Source: Rhodobacterales bacterium (GTDB lineage Bacteria > Pseudomonadota > Alphaproteobacteria > Rhodobacterales > Rhodobacteraceae). Taken from it: a DNA stretch of 51,405 nucleotides. Each line of letters starts with the position of its first letter. Position 1 is the stretch's first letter. A program made the position numbers and the translations under genes. Below are positions 8,145 through 16,948 of the stretch, one piece after another. The notes beneath the pieces were generated by a model. That model did no database searches, had not been told where the DNA came from, and saw nothing but the letters and a program-made list of their open reading frames with translations. The DNA lies in NCBI GenBank assembly GCA_026400355.1, contig JAPLPE010000004.1, positions 1 to 51,405 of the forward strand. Direction: 5' to 3'.

Positions 8145-9695
8145 TCACCCCCCAAGCTTCACATTGTCGATGCCGACCACCCGGTCGTAGACCCAGTAAA
8201 GCACCAGCACGATCACCAAGAGGATCGTCCCTAAGGCCGCCGCCAGCCCCCAGTTCAACGATGTCCCGATGTGATAGGCGATCCGGTTCGAGATGAAAAC
8301 ACCCTTGTTCCCCCCCACCAGTTCCGGCGTAATGTAATACCCGATGGCCAGAATGAAGACGAGGATCGACCCCGCCCCGATCCCCGGCACCGACTGCGGG
8401 AAATAGACCCGCCAGAACGCTGTCCAGTTCGTGGCACCCAGCGACTTGGCCGCCCGAAGATAGGACGGCGGGATTGTCTTCATCACGGAATAAAGCGGCA
8501 GGATCATGAACGGCAGCAGGATATGCGTCATCGCGATGATCGTGCCCGCCTCGTTGTTGATCAGGACCAGCCGGTTCGCATCATCGACAAGCCCCAGCCA
8601 GACCAGCGTATCGTTGATCACCCCCTGCTGCTGCAACAGCACCTTCCACGCACTCGTTCGCACCAGGAGCGATGTCCAGAACGGCAGCAGTACAAGAATC
8701 ATCAGAAGGTTCGCCGACCGTGCCGGCAGGTTCGCCATCAGCCAGGCCACCGGATAGCCCAGCAGGATGCAGGTCGCCGTGATCGTAATCGACAGGATCA
8801 TCGTGCGGATAAACAGAGTCACATAGACCCGCTCGTCCTCAGCCCGCATCTCGGGCCCGTTGGCCCCGATCTGCATGTCCACAGCATTCAGGAAATAGCC
8901 TGCGGTATAATTCCCGCCGTAAGATTTCATCGCCTGCCAGACGGGCAATTCGCCCCAGGCCGCATCCTCTTCCAGGAACAGGTCGCGGATCGCCACCGAA
9001 TCCCAATTGTCCACATCCACCGCCGGCATCAGTTGCGGCAGCGCCCCTGCGGCCAGATCTCGGTAAAGCGCCGTATAGACGAAATCGAGGGGCTGTTCCT
9101 CGGCCGGCACATCGTCTTTCTCGACCACCGTCATCAGCGCCCAGGCATCATAGGCATCCGCCGTCAGCGGCAAAACCGCCCGCACGGAAGGGTCCGCCAT
9201 CCATAGCGCCCAGGCCGCGCCGTCCCTATAGGCCGGATCGGATGCTACAAACTGCTCGGTATAAACCTCAGTCGGCCATTTGCCGACCTCGCGCCCCGTC
9301 CCCCGGAACAGCGACGACGCCCCGCCGAACTCATAGTTCAGCCGGGTCCCAAGCCGGGTATGGGCCTTGTATTCCTCGGCAATCACCAGATCGGTATAGA
9401 GCGCAGCAAATGTCGCCTCGTCATGCGGTGCCCCCGTTGAGGGGTCCCAGCCCTCCAGCGCCTTCACAGTCCGCGGGATCGTCTCCTGCACGATCTGGTT
9501 CTCGACTGACCGGAACAGCATGTCCGCGATCGGCGCCACAAAGGTCAACATGATGAAAAGAAGGAGCGGCGAAATCAGCAACAACGCCCGCAGTTTCTGC
9601 CGCCGCAGCGCCCGGTTGAGACTGTCCTTCAGCGGACGGCCATCGGCTGCCAGCATCGGCCCCGTCTCGGCCTGGATGTTGCGCGCACCTGCCAT
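8145..9695 (-). CDS. Polyamine-type ABC transporter permease with large periplasmic insertion (PotB-like)
   Basis: 516 residues from ATG 9695, chosen because GGAG lies 6 nt upstream; an in-frame upstream start at 9731 lacks this. The membrane core is PotB-like: TM1 around 36-60 and the remaining helices from about 294 on, with the EAA-like loop LRAAKSLGATNWTAFWRVYF. Between TM1 and TM2 there are about 225 extra, mostly hydrophilic residues (about 64-290) rich in Asp, Glu and Trp. A usual PotB is near 280-300 aa, so this doubles the protein. The insertion should sit in the periplasm and might contact the binding protein or substrate. Confidence 0.88.
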   Translation of the reverse strand: MAGARNIQAETGPMLAADGRPLKDSLNRALRRQKLRALLLISPLLLFIMLTFVAPIADMLFRSVENQIVQETIPRTVKALEGWDPSTGAPHDEATFAALYTDLVIAEEYKAHTRLGTRLNYEFGGASSLFRGTGREVGKWPTEVYTEQFVASDPAYRDGAAWALWMADPSVRAVLPLTADAYDAWALMTVVEKDDVPAEEQPLDFVYTALYRDLAAGALPQLMPAVDVDNWDSVAIRDLFLEEDAAWGELPVWQAMKSYGGNYTAGYFLNAVDMQIGANGPEMRAEDERVYVTLFIRTMILSITITATCILLGYPVAWLMANLPARSANLLMILVLLPFWTSLLVRTSAWKVLLQQQGVINDTLVWLGLVDDANRLVLINNEAGTIIAMTHILLPFMILPLYSVMKTIPPSYLRAAKSLGATNWTAFWRVYFPQSVPGIGAGSILVFILAIGYYITPELVGGNKGVFISNRIAYHIGTSLNWGLAAALGTILLVIVLVLYWVYDRVVGIDNVKLGG

Positions 9696-9715
9696 CACCA
9701 CTCCGTGAAAGAGAA

Positions 9716-9744
9716 ACCGGGCAGGGCGCAATGACCCGCCCGGT
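9716..9744 (-). promoter_or_regulatory. Intergenic stem-loop between binding-protein and permease genes
   Basis: ACCGGGC (9716-9722) and GCCCGGT (9738-9744) form a 7-bp perfect stem in the 61-nt gap after the solute-binding-protein stop. Hairpins in this position in ABC operons commonly stabilise the upstream mRNA or partly terminate transcription, giving more binding protein than permease. There is no run of T after it on the minus strand, so partial termination or RNase protection is the more likely effect. Confidence 0.45.
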
Positions 9745-9756
9745 CAAGGTCTGCGC

Positions 9757-10890
9757 TTATTGCGACAGCCAGGCCTGGAACTTCGCCTCGACTTCGTCTT
9801 GGTTGTCAGCCCACCATTCGATGTTGTTCACAAGGAAGTTCTTTTGGTTGGCCGGGTTAGTCGGCATGAAGGGCGCCATTTCGATCCCGAGCGTGGCATG
9901 GGTCGAAACCAGCGGCTGCGACGACGCGCGGGCCGGGCCGTAAGAGATATACTTCGCCTGATCGGCCAACCGCTGGGTATCGGTGGCAAAGTTCAGGAAG
10001 TGCATCACGCGGTTCATGCGGGCTTCGTCCAGTCCTTCGGGTACAATCCAGCCGTCAAAGTCAAATACCTGCCAGTCCCACAGGGTCGCGATCGGCTGGC
10101 CCTGCTCGGCGGCAGCGGCAAACAGACGACCGTTGTAGGTCGAACCCATGACGACTTCGCCATCGGCGAGAAGCTGCGGAGTTTCGGCACCGGCAGACCA
10201 CCAGATCACATCGTTCTTGATAGTGTCGAGTTTGGCCAGCGCTCGATCCACGCCGCCTTCAGACGACAGGACGTCATACAGGTCAGCCTGAGCCACACCG
10301 TCACACAGAAGCGCCCATTCGAGGTTCTTCTTTGGACGGCTTTCCAGCGACCGCATGCCGGGGAATGTTGTCAGGTCGAACACGTCGCACAGGTCATCGG
10401 GGACCGCGCCATTCCATTCGGCGATGTCCGTGCGATAGCCGAAGGTCGTCGAGAACACGATCTGCGGCACAAAGCAGTCGTTGATGATCGAAGGGCCAAA
10501 GTCGGCCGTGGGGGTCGAACCATCGGCACCGGCGGCAAGCTGCTCGTCGAAGTCGATCTCGACGGCCAGACCTTCGTCGCAGGCGCGCTGGCTGTCGGGA
10601 CCTTCCACGTCGATCAGGTCATAGGTCATGTTGCCGGCCTCGGAGGCGGCACGCAGTTTGGCCACGGCTTCGTTCGAACCTTCGTCCCAAGTGATATTGA
10701 CGCCGGTCAGCGCGGCATAGGGCTCGGCATAAGCGGCGGTCTGGGACGCCTGATAGGCACCGCCCCACGACATCAGCACCATCGAATCCGAGCAGTTTTC
10801 GCATTCAGCAATGTCCTGCGCAAAGGCCATGCTCCCACAAAGCGGACCCACGGCCAGAACCGTCGCGCCCATCAGATGTTTCAGTTTCAC
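9757..10890 (-). CDS. Polyamine-type ABC transporter solute-binding protein (PotD-like)
   Basis: Periplasmic binding protein of 377 aa with a classical signal peptide (cleavage after AFA at residue 24). The mature protein contains LMSWGGAYQASQTAAYAEPY and WDEGSNEAVAKL, typical of the PotD/extracellular binding protein 1 group, and ends with a Trp-rich WWADNQDEVEAKFQAWL. A Cys-x-x-Cys pair (CENC) occurs just after the signal. It is followed by both permeases and preceded by the ATPase gene (45 nt), so the operon order is ATPase, binding protein, permease, permease. Ligand could be putrescine, spermidine or a related cation. Confidence 0.9.
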   Translation of the reverse strand: MKLKHLMGATVLAVGPLCGSMAFAQDIAECENCSDSMVLMSWGGAYQASQTAAYAEPYAALTGVNITWDEGSNEAVAKLRAASEAGNMTYDLIDVEGPDSQRACDEGLAVEIDFDEQLAAGADGSTPTADFGPSIINDCFVPQIVFSTTFGYRTDIAEWNGAVPDDLCDVFDLTTFPGMRSLESRPKKNLEWALLCDGVAQADLYDVLSSEGGVDRALAKLDTIKNDVIWWSAGAETPQLLADGEVVMGSTYNGRLFAAAAEQGQPIATLWDWQVFDFDGWIVPEGLDEARMNRVMHFLNFATDTQRLADQAKYISYGPARASSQPLVSTHATLGIEMAPFMPTNPANQKNFLVNNIEWWADNQDEVEAKFQAWLSQ

Positions 10891-10935
10891 TTGTCGTCTC
10901 CCTCTTGGTTATACTTTTGTTCCAAAGTCAAAGCC

Positions 10936-12039
10936 TCACGGCGCATCCAGCGCCCTGCAATCCCCGGGCAGCCAGCCGATCTCGATCTGCGTCCCGGGCT
11001 GGAGCCGCACCTGATCCGGCGCGTTCCGTGTCTTGATGACAAAATCGTCCGAACCCGCCACCCGCAAGCGGGTCCGGAAGATGTCGCCCATAAAGATGAA
11101 CTCAAGCACCTCGGCTTTCAGAGTATGCGCCCCGTCGCGCAGGCGGGTCTTGTTGATTTCGACCCGCTCGGGCCGGATCGACACCTGCGTCCGCTCACCC
11201 ACCTTGCTCACGTTCACAGGCTTCGCGTCGATCTCGTCACCCGAGTCAAGCCGCACGACACAGATGCCGCCCCCGATCTCCTTGACCGTGCCCATCAGCC
11301 GATTGTTCTCACCAATGAACTGTGCCACAAAACTGTTCTCTGGCGCCTCATACAACTGATCAGGCGGTGCCAACTGCTGGATGCGCCCGTCGTTGAACAC
11401 AGCCACCCGGTCAGACATAGTCAGCGCCTCAGTCTGGTCGTGCGTCACATAGACTGTGGTGATCCCCAGATCATGTGCCAGATGGGTAATCTCGAACTGC
11501 ATCTTCTCGCGCAACTGCTTGTCGAGCGCGCCCAAAGGCTCGTCCATAAGCACAAGCTCAGGCTGGAACACCAGCGCCCGCGCCAGCGCCACGCGCTGCT
11601 GCTGGCCGCCCGAAAGCTGCGACGGCCGCCGCCCGCCAAAGGCTCCCATCTGCACCATGTCGAGCGCATGTCTGACCTTGTCCTCGCGCTCGGACTTACC
11701 GATCTTCCGAACTTCGAGTGGGAACGACAGGTTCTCGGCAACCGTCATGTGCGGAAACAGGGCGTAATTCTGAAACACCATCCCGATCCCACGCTTGTGC
11801 GGCGGGATGTTATTGATGTTCTTGCCGGCCAGCTTGATTTCACCATGAGTTGCCGTCTCGAACCCGGCAAGCATCATCAGACAGGTCGTCTTGCCCGAAC
11901 CGGACGGGCCCAGCATGGTCAGGAATTCGCCTTTCGGCATGCTCAGATTCAGGTCTTTAACGACGAGAGACACGCCGTCATAGCTTTTCTGCACGCGTTC
12001 AAATGCTACGTACGCGGCATCCGCCGTCGTCTGACCCAA
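10936..12039 (-). CDS. Polyamine-type ABC transporter ATP-binding protein (PotA-like)
   Basis: Cytoplasmic ATPase of the importer. It has Walker A GPSGSGKTT, Q-loop VFQNYALFPHMTV, signature LSGGQQQRVALARAL, Walker B LVLMDEPLGALD and H-loop VTHDQTEAL, followed by a C-terminal TOBE-type beta domain. Two starts are possible: ATG 12084, with no Shine-Dalgarno sequence, or TTG 12039, preceded by AGGGAG at 7 nt; the latter is preferred and gives 367 aa. First clear gene of the operon. Confidence 0.9.
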   Translation of the reverse strand: MGQTTADAAYVAFERVQKSYDGVSLVVKDLNLSMPKGEFLTMLGPSGSGKTTCLMMLAGFETATHGEIKLAGKNINNIPPHKRGIGMVFQNYALFPHMTVAENLSFPLEVRKIGKSEREDKVRHALDMVQMGAFGGRRPSQLSGGQQQRVALARALVFQPELVLMDEPLGALDKQLREKMQFEITHLAHDLGITTVYVTHDQTEALTMSDRVAVFNDGRIQQLAPPDQLYEAPENSFVAQFIGENNRLMGTVKEIGGGICVVRLDSGDEIDAKPVNVSKVGERTQVSIRPERVEINKTRLRDGAHTLKAEVLEFIFMGDIFRTRLRVAGSDDFVIKTRNAPDQVRLQPGTQIEIGWLPGDCRALDAP

Positions 12040-12138
12040 TCCGATTCTCCCTGTTCCCGGCAGGTGAACCTGCTCTTGTCGCATGCAACTAAAGCGAAGG
12101 CCGTGGGAACATGCAACCCAATAGGTTCAAATCAGCCA

Positions 12139-12291
12139 TCAATGGCCCAGGTCCACGGCATCTGCCACCTTTCTCATCGCAGGCCCGGTGTGGAGATCAA
12201 CAAGTGCCACCCTCTTCCTCACCTCTCCCGTCTCCGGGCTTGTTTTGGCCTCAGACACTTCATCGGCGTGACGGTCAGAAGGCGCGTTCAT
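12139..12291 (-). CDS. Possible small protein upstream of the PotA-like gene
   Basis: A 50-codon frame starting ATG 12291 with AAAGGA about 9 nt upstream and moderate G/C third-position preference. The product is hydrophilic (MNAPSDRHADEVSEA...), without signal peptide or membrane segment, and I do not recognise it. It could be a leader peptide or first small gene of the polyamine operon (100 nt before the preferred ATPase start) or the remnant of a larger gene. Divergent to the broken WYL/TerB gene on the other side. Confidence 0.3.
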   Translation of the reverse strand: MNAPSDRHADEVSEAKTSPETGEVRKRVALVDLHTGPAMRKVADAVDLGH

Positions 12292-12362
12292 GCTGCGGCG
12301 TCCTTTTAGCCTACAGTCAGCGGAAGAATCAGGTTGGCCGTCAAAAACGAGGGACATAACCA

Positions 12363-13341
12363 TTGAGATTTCTGGCCCGCTTTTTCACGCGAACCCTGCG
12401 CCAGTCCGACCCCGTCCCGGAAATCGGGGCGCAGGAACCGGCGAACGCAGCCCAGGTGGAAATCCTGCTGCCCGCCATCGACCCGCCCGAACTGACCACG
12501 ACGAACCGCAGGGCAGCGCGCAACCTGACTCACCAAAGCTCCGCTTTACGGACGATGAGCACGCAAAAATCAGAGAGCGCAACAACCTGCCCACGTTTGA
12601 CCCGGCATTGCCGACGTTGTCAGCAATGCGCGCCTGACCAATCCGCCCGCGACAAGCAGGCCTGACATTGTAGGAATCCCGAACAGCGTACCACTCATTG
12701 AGTTTGAGTATGCCGTCGACGGCTCCCCCACCTATCGAAGGCGCGTCCAATTTCTTTTCGGATCGCCCGGCACGATTCTGACGGGCATTGATCAGACGAA
12801 AAGGAACATGCGCACTTTCCGGCTTGATCGCTTTGGTTTGGTATTTGGGCCGAACGGAGCGCCTGTCGAGATTAGGCTCGGTTACATTCTAGCCAACACC
12901 CCGATCAAGGAAATTGATCTTCTCGAAAAAGAGAACGACCGCGACATTGCTCTCAGGATGCGGAAAGCGATGCTTGCCCCGCTCTTGATCCTGACACTGA
13001 TGGCCAGAGCCAGCGGTGCTCTCTCCCCCAAAGCTATTGACGCGATCATGAGTTACACGCGGCGAGAGAACCGGTTTGTGGTTCAGGAAGGATGGGTTCC
13101 TGTCGGCGACAAACGTGGCGTCTGGCCCTTCCTTCGCGAGATGATCATCATTCTCGCGCCAGATCGCGCCGATCTCGACGCCTACTTGGCCAACATCTAC
13201 GACGAATGGGGTACCAAGCCCCGTTTTGACGCCCTGACCGAAGCTCTGGCAAAAGTCGCTCATGCTGATGGCACTGCGACCTTCGAGCAGGACGCGATGG
13301 GGGCCGCGATCAACCGGATCGCCGACCAGAGGGAAGCTTGA
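12363..13341 (+). pseudogene. WYL-like/TerB-like domain protein broken by two frameshifts
   Basis: Three successive frames, each with G/C-rich third positions, read as one protein if two bases are restored. Frame one runs from TTG 12363 (MRFLARFFTRTLRQSD...) to about 12535; frame two continues LRFTDDEHAKIRERNNLPTFDP to about 12605; frame three runs GIADVVSNARLTNP to the TGA ending at 13341. Each step equals one lost base. The third segment begins with a WYL-like beta module (IEFEYAVDGSPTYRRRVQF, RTFRLDRFGLVFG) and ends with a TerB-like all-helical module (MIIILAPDRADL, KVAHADGTATFEQD). ATG 12808 could still express the last 177 residues alone. Either a recent pseudogene or a sequencing artefact; the native role is unknown. 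Confidence 0.65.
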
Positions 13342-13426
13342 TTAAGCAGCTATCCCGAGAGGAGCGCGCAGCGCGGTGGGCGTCGTCATGGTCTATCGGA
13401 CCGCTTGCGCGACGATCACGACCTCC

Positions 13427-14368
13427 CTACTCGACCCCGAGCGCCGCCAGTTCCCCCCGGAACCACGCAAGGCCCCGGTCCAGCGCCGCCCGCTCCAGCC
13501 GCACCAGTTCCGCGCCCGACAAGGCGCCCTGATCCAGCACCACCCGCACCGGATCAAACGGAGGGTCAAGATACCGGAACGCCCCCTCCCCCAGCACCAC
13601 ACCGTCCAAAGGCTCCCGCCCCGTCCGGATCGGCGCGGAATAGGCCCAGACGTTCTCGAAACAGAACCGCCGCAGCCCCGCCTCCAGCAGACGCGCCGTG
13701 ATCGCCCGGATCGGCAAGAACCCCTCGCCCATCGGCACGCCCGCGACCGTGAGCCGCCCGGCATCTTCGGCCCGGACCATCAAATGATCCTTGACATGAA
13801 CCGAGGCGACATGCGGGAGAACCGCCTCCAGAGCGGCCTGCGGGTCCTCCAGCACCATCTGCGAATTACCATAGTCGTACAGGATCTTGATACGCGGATG
13901 GTCCACTGCCCGCACAATCGCTGCCAGTTCCGGCCCAGTGAAGTCCTCATGGTTTTCCAACACGACGGTCACGCCCCGTGCCTCGGCCAGATCAATCACC
14001 GCCGCCAGATCGGCCGTGGTCGCCGCCATCATTTCCTCCAGTGTGCCCCCGTGGCGCGTATAGGTTCGCAGGGACGCCGCACCCAGATCAGCCGCCGCGC
14101 CGATCATCCGCGCCATATGTTCCGGCGCAGTGCCCGAGGTATCGACCTCAAGGCTCATTCCCGTCCGGTCGATCCAGTCCCGGAACTTCCGGATGCGCCA
14201 ATCCTCGGTTCCGCCCAGATGACGAAACTGCGCGTCGTTCAGCGAAAGGTTGATCCCCGTGAACCCCATATCCCGGCAAAGCTCGGCATAGCCGATCGCC
14301 CCGAAACCCGGCACATGTCGGAAATGGTGCCTGAGGCTGAAAGAATGGATCGACAGATCAATCTTCAT
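13427..14368 (-). CDS. Sugar phosphate isomerase/epimerase-like TIM barrel
   Basis: 313-residue xylose-isomerase-like TIM barrel (AP endonuclease 2 superfamily). Likely metal ligands are the Glu in VVLENHEDF, Asp in ILYDYGNS, His in SVHVKDHLM and Glu in RFCFENVW. ATG 14368 is chosen because it overlaps the kinase stop (ATGA); the frame could be extended by three codons. It is the last gene of a coupled trio (dehydrogenase, kinase, isomerase) and presumably acts on the same sugar-like intermediate. No transporter belongs to the trio. Confidence 0.85.
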   Translation of the reverse strand: MKIDLSIHSFSLRHHFRHVPGFGAIGYAELCRDMGFTGINLSLNDAQFRHLGGTEDWRIRKFRDWIDRTGMSLEVDTSGTAPEHMARMIGAAADLGAASLRTYTRHGGTLEEMMAATTADLAAVIDLAEARGVTVVLENHEDFTGPELAAIVRAVDHPRIKILYDYGNSQMVLEDPQAALEAVLPHVASVHVKDHLMVRAEDAGRLTVAGVPMGEGFLPIRAITARLLEAGLRRFCFENVWAYSAPIRTGREPLDGVVLGEGAFRYLDPPFDPVRVVLDQGALSGAELVRLERAALDRGLAWFRGELAALGVE

Positions 14369-15246
14369 CCCCACCACTCCCGCAACCTTTCGCGCTCTGA
14401 ATCAGCAGCCTGCGCATAGCATTCGCGCACTTCTGCCTCCGGTGCCGTCTCGATCCGGCGGCAGCAATAGGCCGCCATGCGCCAAGCATAGACCGGCTCC
14501 ATCACCCGCAACCTTGCCTCGATGACGGGATCATCCAGCGCCGCAAAGAAAGCAGCCCGCTCCGCCACGGTCATGGGCGCACGCATGTTCAGTAGCTGGA
14601 ATGCGGGCGACAGAAAACTCGCCACATCCTCGGCCTCGTCTCCCGCGGCGGGGCATTGCCAGTCGATCAGCCGCAGATCATCGCCGGCACCGATCAGGTT
14701 CATGGCCCCTATATCGGTATGCACCAGTACAGGCAGAACAGTCCCTGCATCCCGCGCCACTGGCCGCAGGGCCAACAGATCGGCCACCCGGTCATCCACC
14801 CGGCAGACCGCGAACAGCGCCGCCCCTTCGGCCAGAACACCCTCTGCCGTCATCGGCACACTGCGGAAACCCGCGACATCTGCAACCCGCTTGCGCCGGA
14901 TCAGTCGCGCCACCGCCGCCACATCCCCGTCCCAGGGCGTGCCCGCAACGTAGCGGTAAACCAGCACTCGCTCTTCGCCCCAGAAACCCACTGGTTCGGG
15001 AGCGACGGACAGTCCTGCCAGCCGCTGAAGCGCCTTGGCCTCATCCGCCGGCAGGTTCGGAAACAGCGTCCCCGGCATCACTGCGCGGTAATGCTTGACG
15101 ACGAGGGGCCCCTGATCGGTGTCCAGCCGCAGTACATCATTCCAGAACCCACCCGCCATGGCCCGCGCACCCGTTGCCCGAAGCCCCGGCAGGGCACGCA
15201 CCGCAAAGGCCAGACACTCTACCTCGTCCCAGACCGCCTCGCTCAC
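14365..15246 (-). CDS. Aminoglycoside phosphotransferase-fold small-molecule kinase
   Basis: 293-residue kinase of the APH/choline-kinase fold. Visible motifs: Lys51 in LVVKHY (ATP), the Brenner-type loop HTDIGAMN with H176, D178 and N183, and LIDWQ with D195 replacing DFG. The family phosphorylates hydroxyl groups of small alcohols, sugars or antibiotics; the operon context with an oxidoreductase and isomerase argues for catabolism rather than resistance. Its start overlaps the dehydrogenase stop and its stop overlaps the isomerase start, both by 4 nt, so the three are probably translated as one unit. Confidence 0.85.
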   Translation of the reverse strand: MSEAVWDEVECLAFAVRALPGLRATGARAMAGGFWNDVLRLDTDQGPLVVKHYRAVMPGTLFPNLPADEAKALQRLAGLSVAPEPVGFWGEERVLVYRYVAGTPWDGDVAAVARLIRRKRVADVAGFRSVPMTAEGVLAEGAALFAVCRVDDRVADLLALRPVARDAGTVLPVLVHTDIGAMNLIGAGDDLRLIDWQCPAAGDEAEDVASFLSPAFQLLNMRAPMTVAERAAFFAALDDPVIEARLRVMEPVYAWRMAAYCCRRIETAPEAEVRECYAQAADSERERLREWWG

Positions 15247-16247
15247 CCGGCAAATTCCCGCAACCGCGCCAGAAGGCTTGCGTCGATCCTGACGCCCTCT
15301 TTTCGGGCCACAGCCCGGTTGGCGATCCGACGCGCATTGGGCAGCCGCGCTCCCTCCTGCGCCACGATGCTCGCCGTCAGCGCCCGGATTTGCCCTTCGA
15401 AAAGCCCGCCCGAAAAGACCGTGGGCTCGATGGCGATAAAGAACTGCCCGTTCCCGATAGGCTTGCTGTCATTCTCCACAAACGACCCCATCTCGGGCCC
15501 CCGGTTCGCCCCGGCCACCGCCGCACACAGAACCTCCACGATAAGCCCCTGTGAAAACCCCTTGTAGCCGCCTAATGGCGCCATCGACCCGGCCAGTCCA
15601 GCTGCCGCATCCGTCGTAGGCCTCCCCTCCACGTCCAAAGCCCAGCCGAGCGGAATCGTCCGCGCCTCCTCCGCCGCGCGCTTTACCGCCGTCCAGGCGA
15701 CCGCACTCGATGACTGGTCGATGACAAAGGCCGCCTCGCCATCCTCGCCCGGCACAGCAAAGGACATGGGATTCGTGCCGATCAGCGGCACCTTGCCCCC
15801 GACCGGTGCAATCGCCGGCACGGAGTTCGTAAACCCGAAGGCCACCAAACCCGCCCGCGCCAGCGTTTCGGTATGAAACCCCAAGGTTGCCGCGTTATAG
15901 CTGCAATGTACCGCCATCGCCGCCACGCCATGTTTCAGTGCCGCCGGGACCAGACGCATGAACCCCTTTTCAATAGCCGGATGCGCAAACCCGCCACGGG
16001 CATCCACCCGAAACGCTACCTTGCTGATCCTTTCAACCTTCGGGCGGACCTTTCCGTCCACCTTCCCGCTCCGCAAATGCTCGCAATAGAACTGGAGCCA
16101 ATAGAAGCCATGCCCGCTCAGGCCCGACATCTCGGTATCCAGGATCGCCTTGGTGAAATAGACCGCGTTCCTTTTCGAACACCCAGCCCCAGTCAGCGCA
16201 TCACGGATCACCGCCCGCGCCTTCTTCTCGCTCAGAACCTTGTCCAT
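15243..16247 (-). CDS. Ldh-family malate/L-lactate/ureidoglycolate-type dehydrogenase
   Basis: NAD(P)-dependent oxidoreductase of the malate/L-lactate dehydrogenase (Ldh_2) fold, 334 aa from ATG 16247 with GGGGTGAGG immediately upstream. Typical segments are DTEMSGLSGHGFYWL near the N-terminus, VPLIGTNPMSFAVPG (nucleotide-binding region) and GYKGFSQGLIVEVL. The frame is open for 164 codons further upstream, but that extension has no family features. First clear gene of the coupled trio. Substrate not deducible; the family oxidises 2-hydroxy acids and similar compounds. Confidence 0.9.
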   Translation of the reverse strand: MDKVLSEKKARAVIRDALTGAGCSKRNAVYFTKAILDTEMSGLSGHGFYWLQFYCEHLRSGKVDGKVRPKVERISKVAFRVDARGGFAHPAIEKGFMRLVPAALKHGVAAMAVHCSYNAATLGFHTETLARAGLVAFGFTNSVPAIAPVGGKVPLIGTNPMSFAVPGEDGEAAFVIDQSSSAVAWTAVKRAAEEARTIPLGWALDVEGRPTTDAAAGLAGSMAPLGGYKGFSQGLIVEVLCAAVAGANRGPEMGSFVENDSKPIGNGQFFIAIEPTVFSGGLFEGQIRALTASIVAQEGARLPNARRIANRAVARKEGVRIDASLLARLREFAG

Positions 16248-16249
16248 CC

Positions 16250-16456
16250 TCACCCCCGTAACTTGGCCCAAGGCTCGCGCGCGGCAGGCCAAGCCTTCTC
16301 GCCTGTCCACGACATTCCAGCCGCCCTTGCCGTCAGTGCGAACACCCGTTCGGCATGCTGTACGGCCCGGTCGAAACGGCGCACGGGCGCGCAGGCTTCG
16401 GCGGCTTCCTGCTGCGTGGCAGCAAGGCCAGGGGCGGGCTTCAGCAGAGATTTTAT
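16250..16456 (-). pseudogene. Truncated gene ending 2 nt before the dehydrogenase start
   Basis: About 65 codons with strong G/C third-position bias end in TGA at 16250-16252, two bases before the Ldh ATG, an operon-like junction. The peptide (PVRRFDRAVQHAERVFALTARAAG...) is not recognised. No good start codon with a ribosome binding site exists, and just upstream (16445-16490) the sequence turns AT-rich and loses coding character. It therefore looks like the 3' end of a gene of this operon whose 5' part was removed. Confidence 0.35.
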
Positions 16457-16777
16457 ATTTACAACAATAGTTTGACAGGAAATCAGGTGACGCGCCTGAC
16501 GCTCGGTGAGGCAGATCAGGACCCCGGCATCGCGAGGGCGCCGGATGCGCAGGGGGGTGAGGAAGCGGGCGGCATATCGATTGTGACCGGTGGGGATGAG
16601 GGCTTTGATCGGGGCCGGGTGATGAGGCGGTTTCTTGCCATGGCCTGTCGCCGCGCAGATTCGGGCAAGGGGCAAGATGGGGCGGGAAATGGTTAACGGG
16701 GCGGGATTTTTCGGTCCTGTAGCTTTTCGAGGCTTGCAAGAGTTTGTTTTAGAACGGTTTTCACCTAAAAATGGGGT

Positions 16778-16821
16778 GTCGGTATTACGTCGGTATTGCG
16801 TCGGTATTTTTCTCGGTAATT
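16778..16821. repeat. 11-bp tandem direct repeats (GTCGGTATTRC-type)
   Basis: GTCGGTATTAC, GTCGGTATTGC and GTCGGTATTTT stand head to tail with exact 11-bp period, followed by a degenerate TCTCGGTAATT. One helical turn per unit is the layout expected for a protein that binds repeated sites on one DNA face, such as integrase arm sites. It resembles in period, not in sequence, the 11-bp pairs near the tRNA att sites. Confidence 0.7.
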
Positions 16822-16907
16822 GGGCATCCGTGCTGCGTTGTTGACCGGAGGTTGGGGGCGAGAGATTACGGCGCGGTGAAGGGACCGGGCCGGGAGCGCG
16901 GAGCAAA

Positions 16908-16926
16908 GGTGCGCAGGATGCGCACC
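16908..16926 (-). terminator. Terminator of the DUF4239 gene
   Basis: GGTGCGCA, loop, TGCGCACC: a perfect 8-bp GC-rich stem with a 3-base loop, 22 nt after the DUF4239 stop on the minus strand and followed in that direction by TTTGC. Fits an intrinsic terminator with a short U tract. Confidence 0.65.
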
Positions 16927-16948
16927 CTGCACCAGTGTATCGCGTCGG

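Larger units (their letters stand above)
16457..16948. other. Non-coding stretch with AT-rich patches and repeats
   Basis: No gene supported. AT-rich patches at 16445-16490 and 16730-16850 interrupt GC-rich sequence. The first contains TATAAA with loosely spaced -35-like bases on the minus strand and might be the promoter of the dehydrogenase operon. The second holds the 11-bp tandem repeats described separately. The right end holds the terminator of the DUF4239 gene. The mix suggests a scar of insertion or deletion events. Confidence 0.4.

Noticed and set aside
9760-12309. Plus-strand open frame of 849 codons
   Set aside because: Lies antisense to the polyamine binding protein and ATPase genes, both with complete family motifs; a product of high-GC codon bias.
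16355-16696. Plus-strand 113-codon frame upstream of the dehydrogenase
   Set aside because: Its left part is antisense to a frame with better codon bias that abuts the Ldh start; no family features or ribosome binding site.
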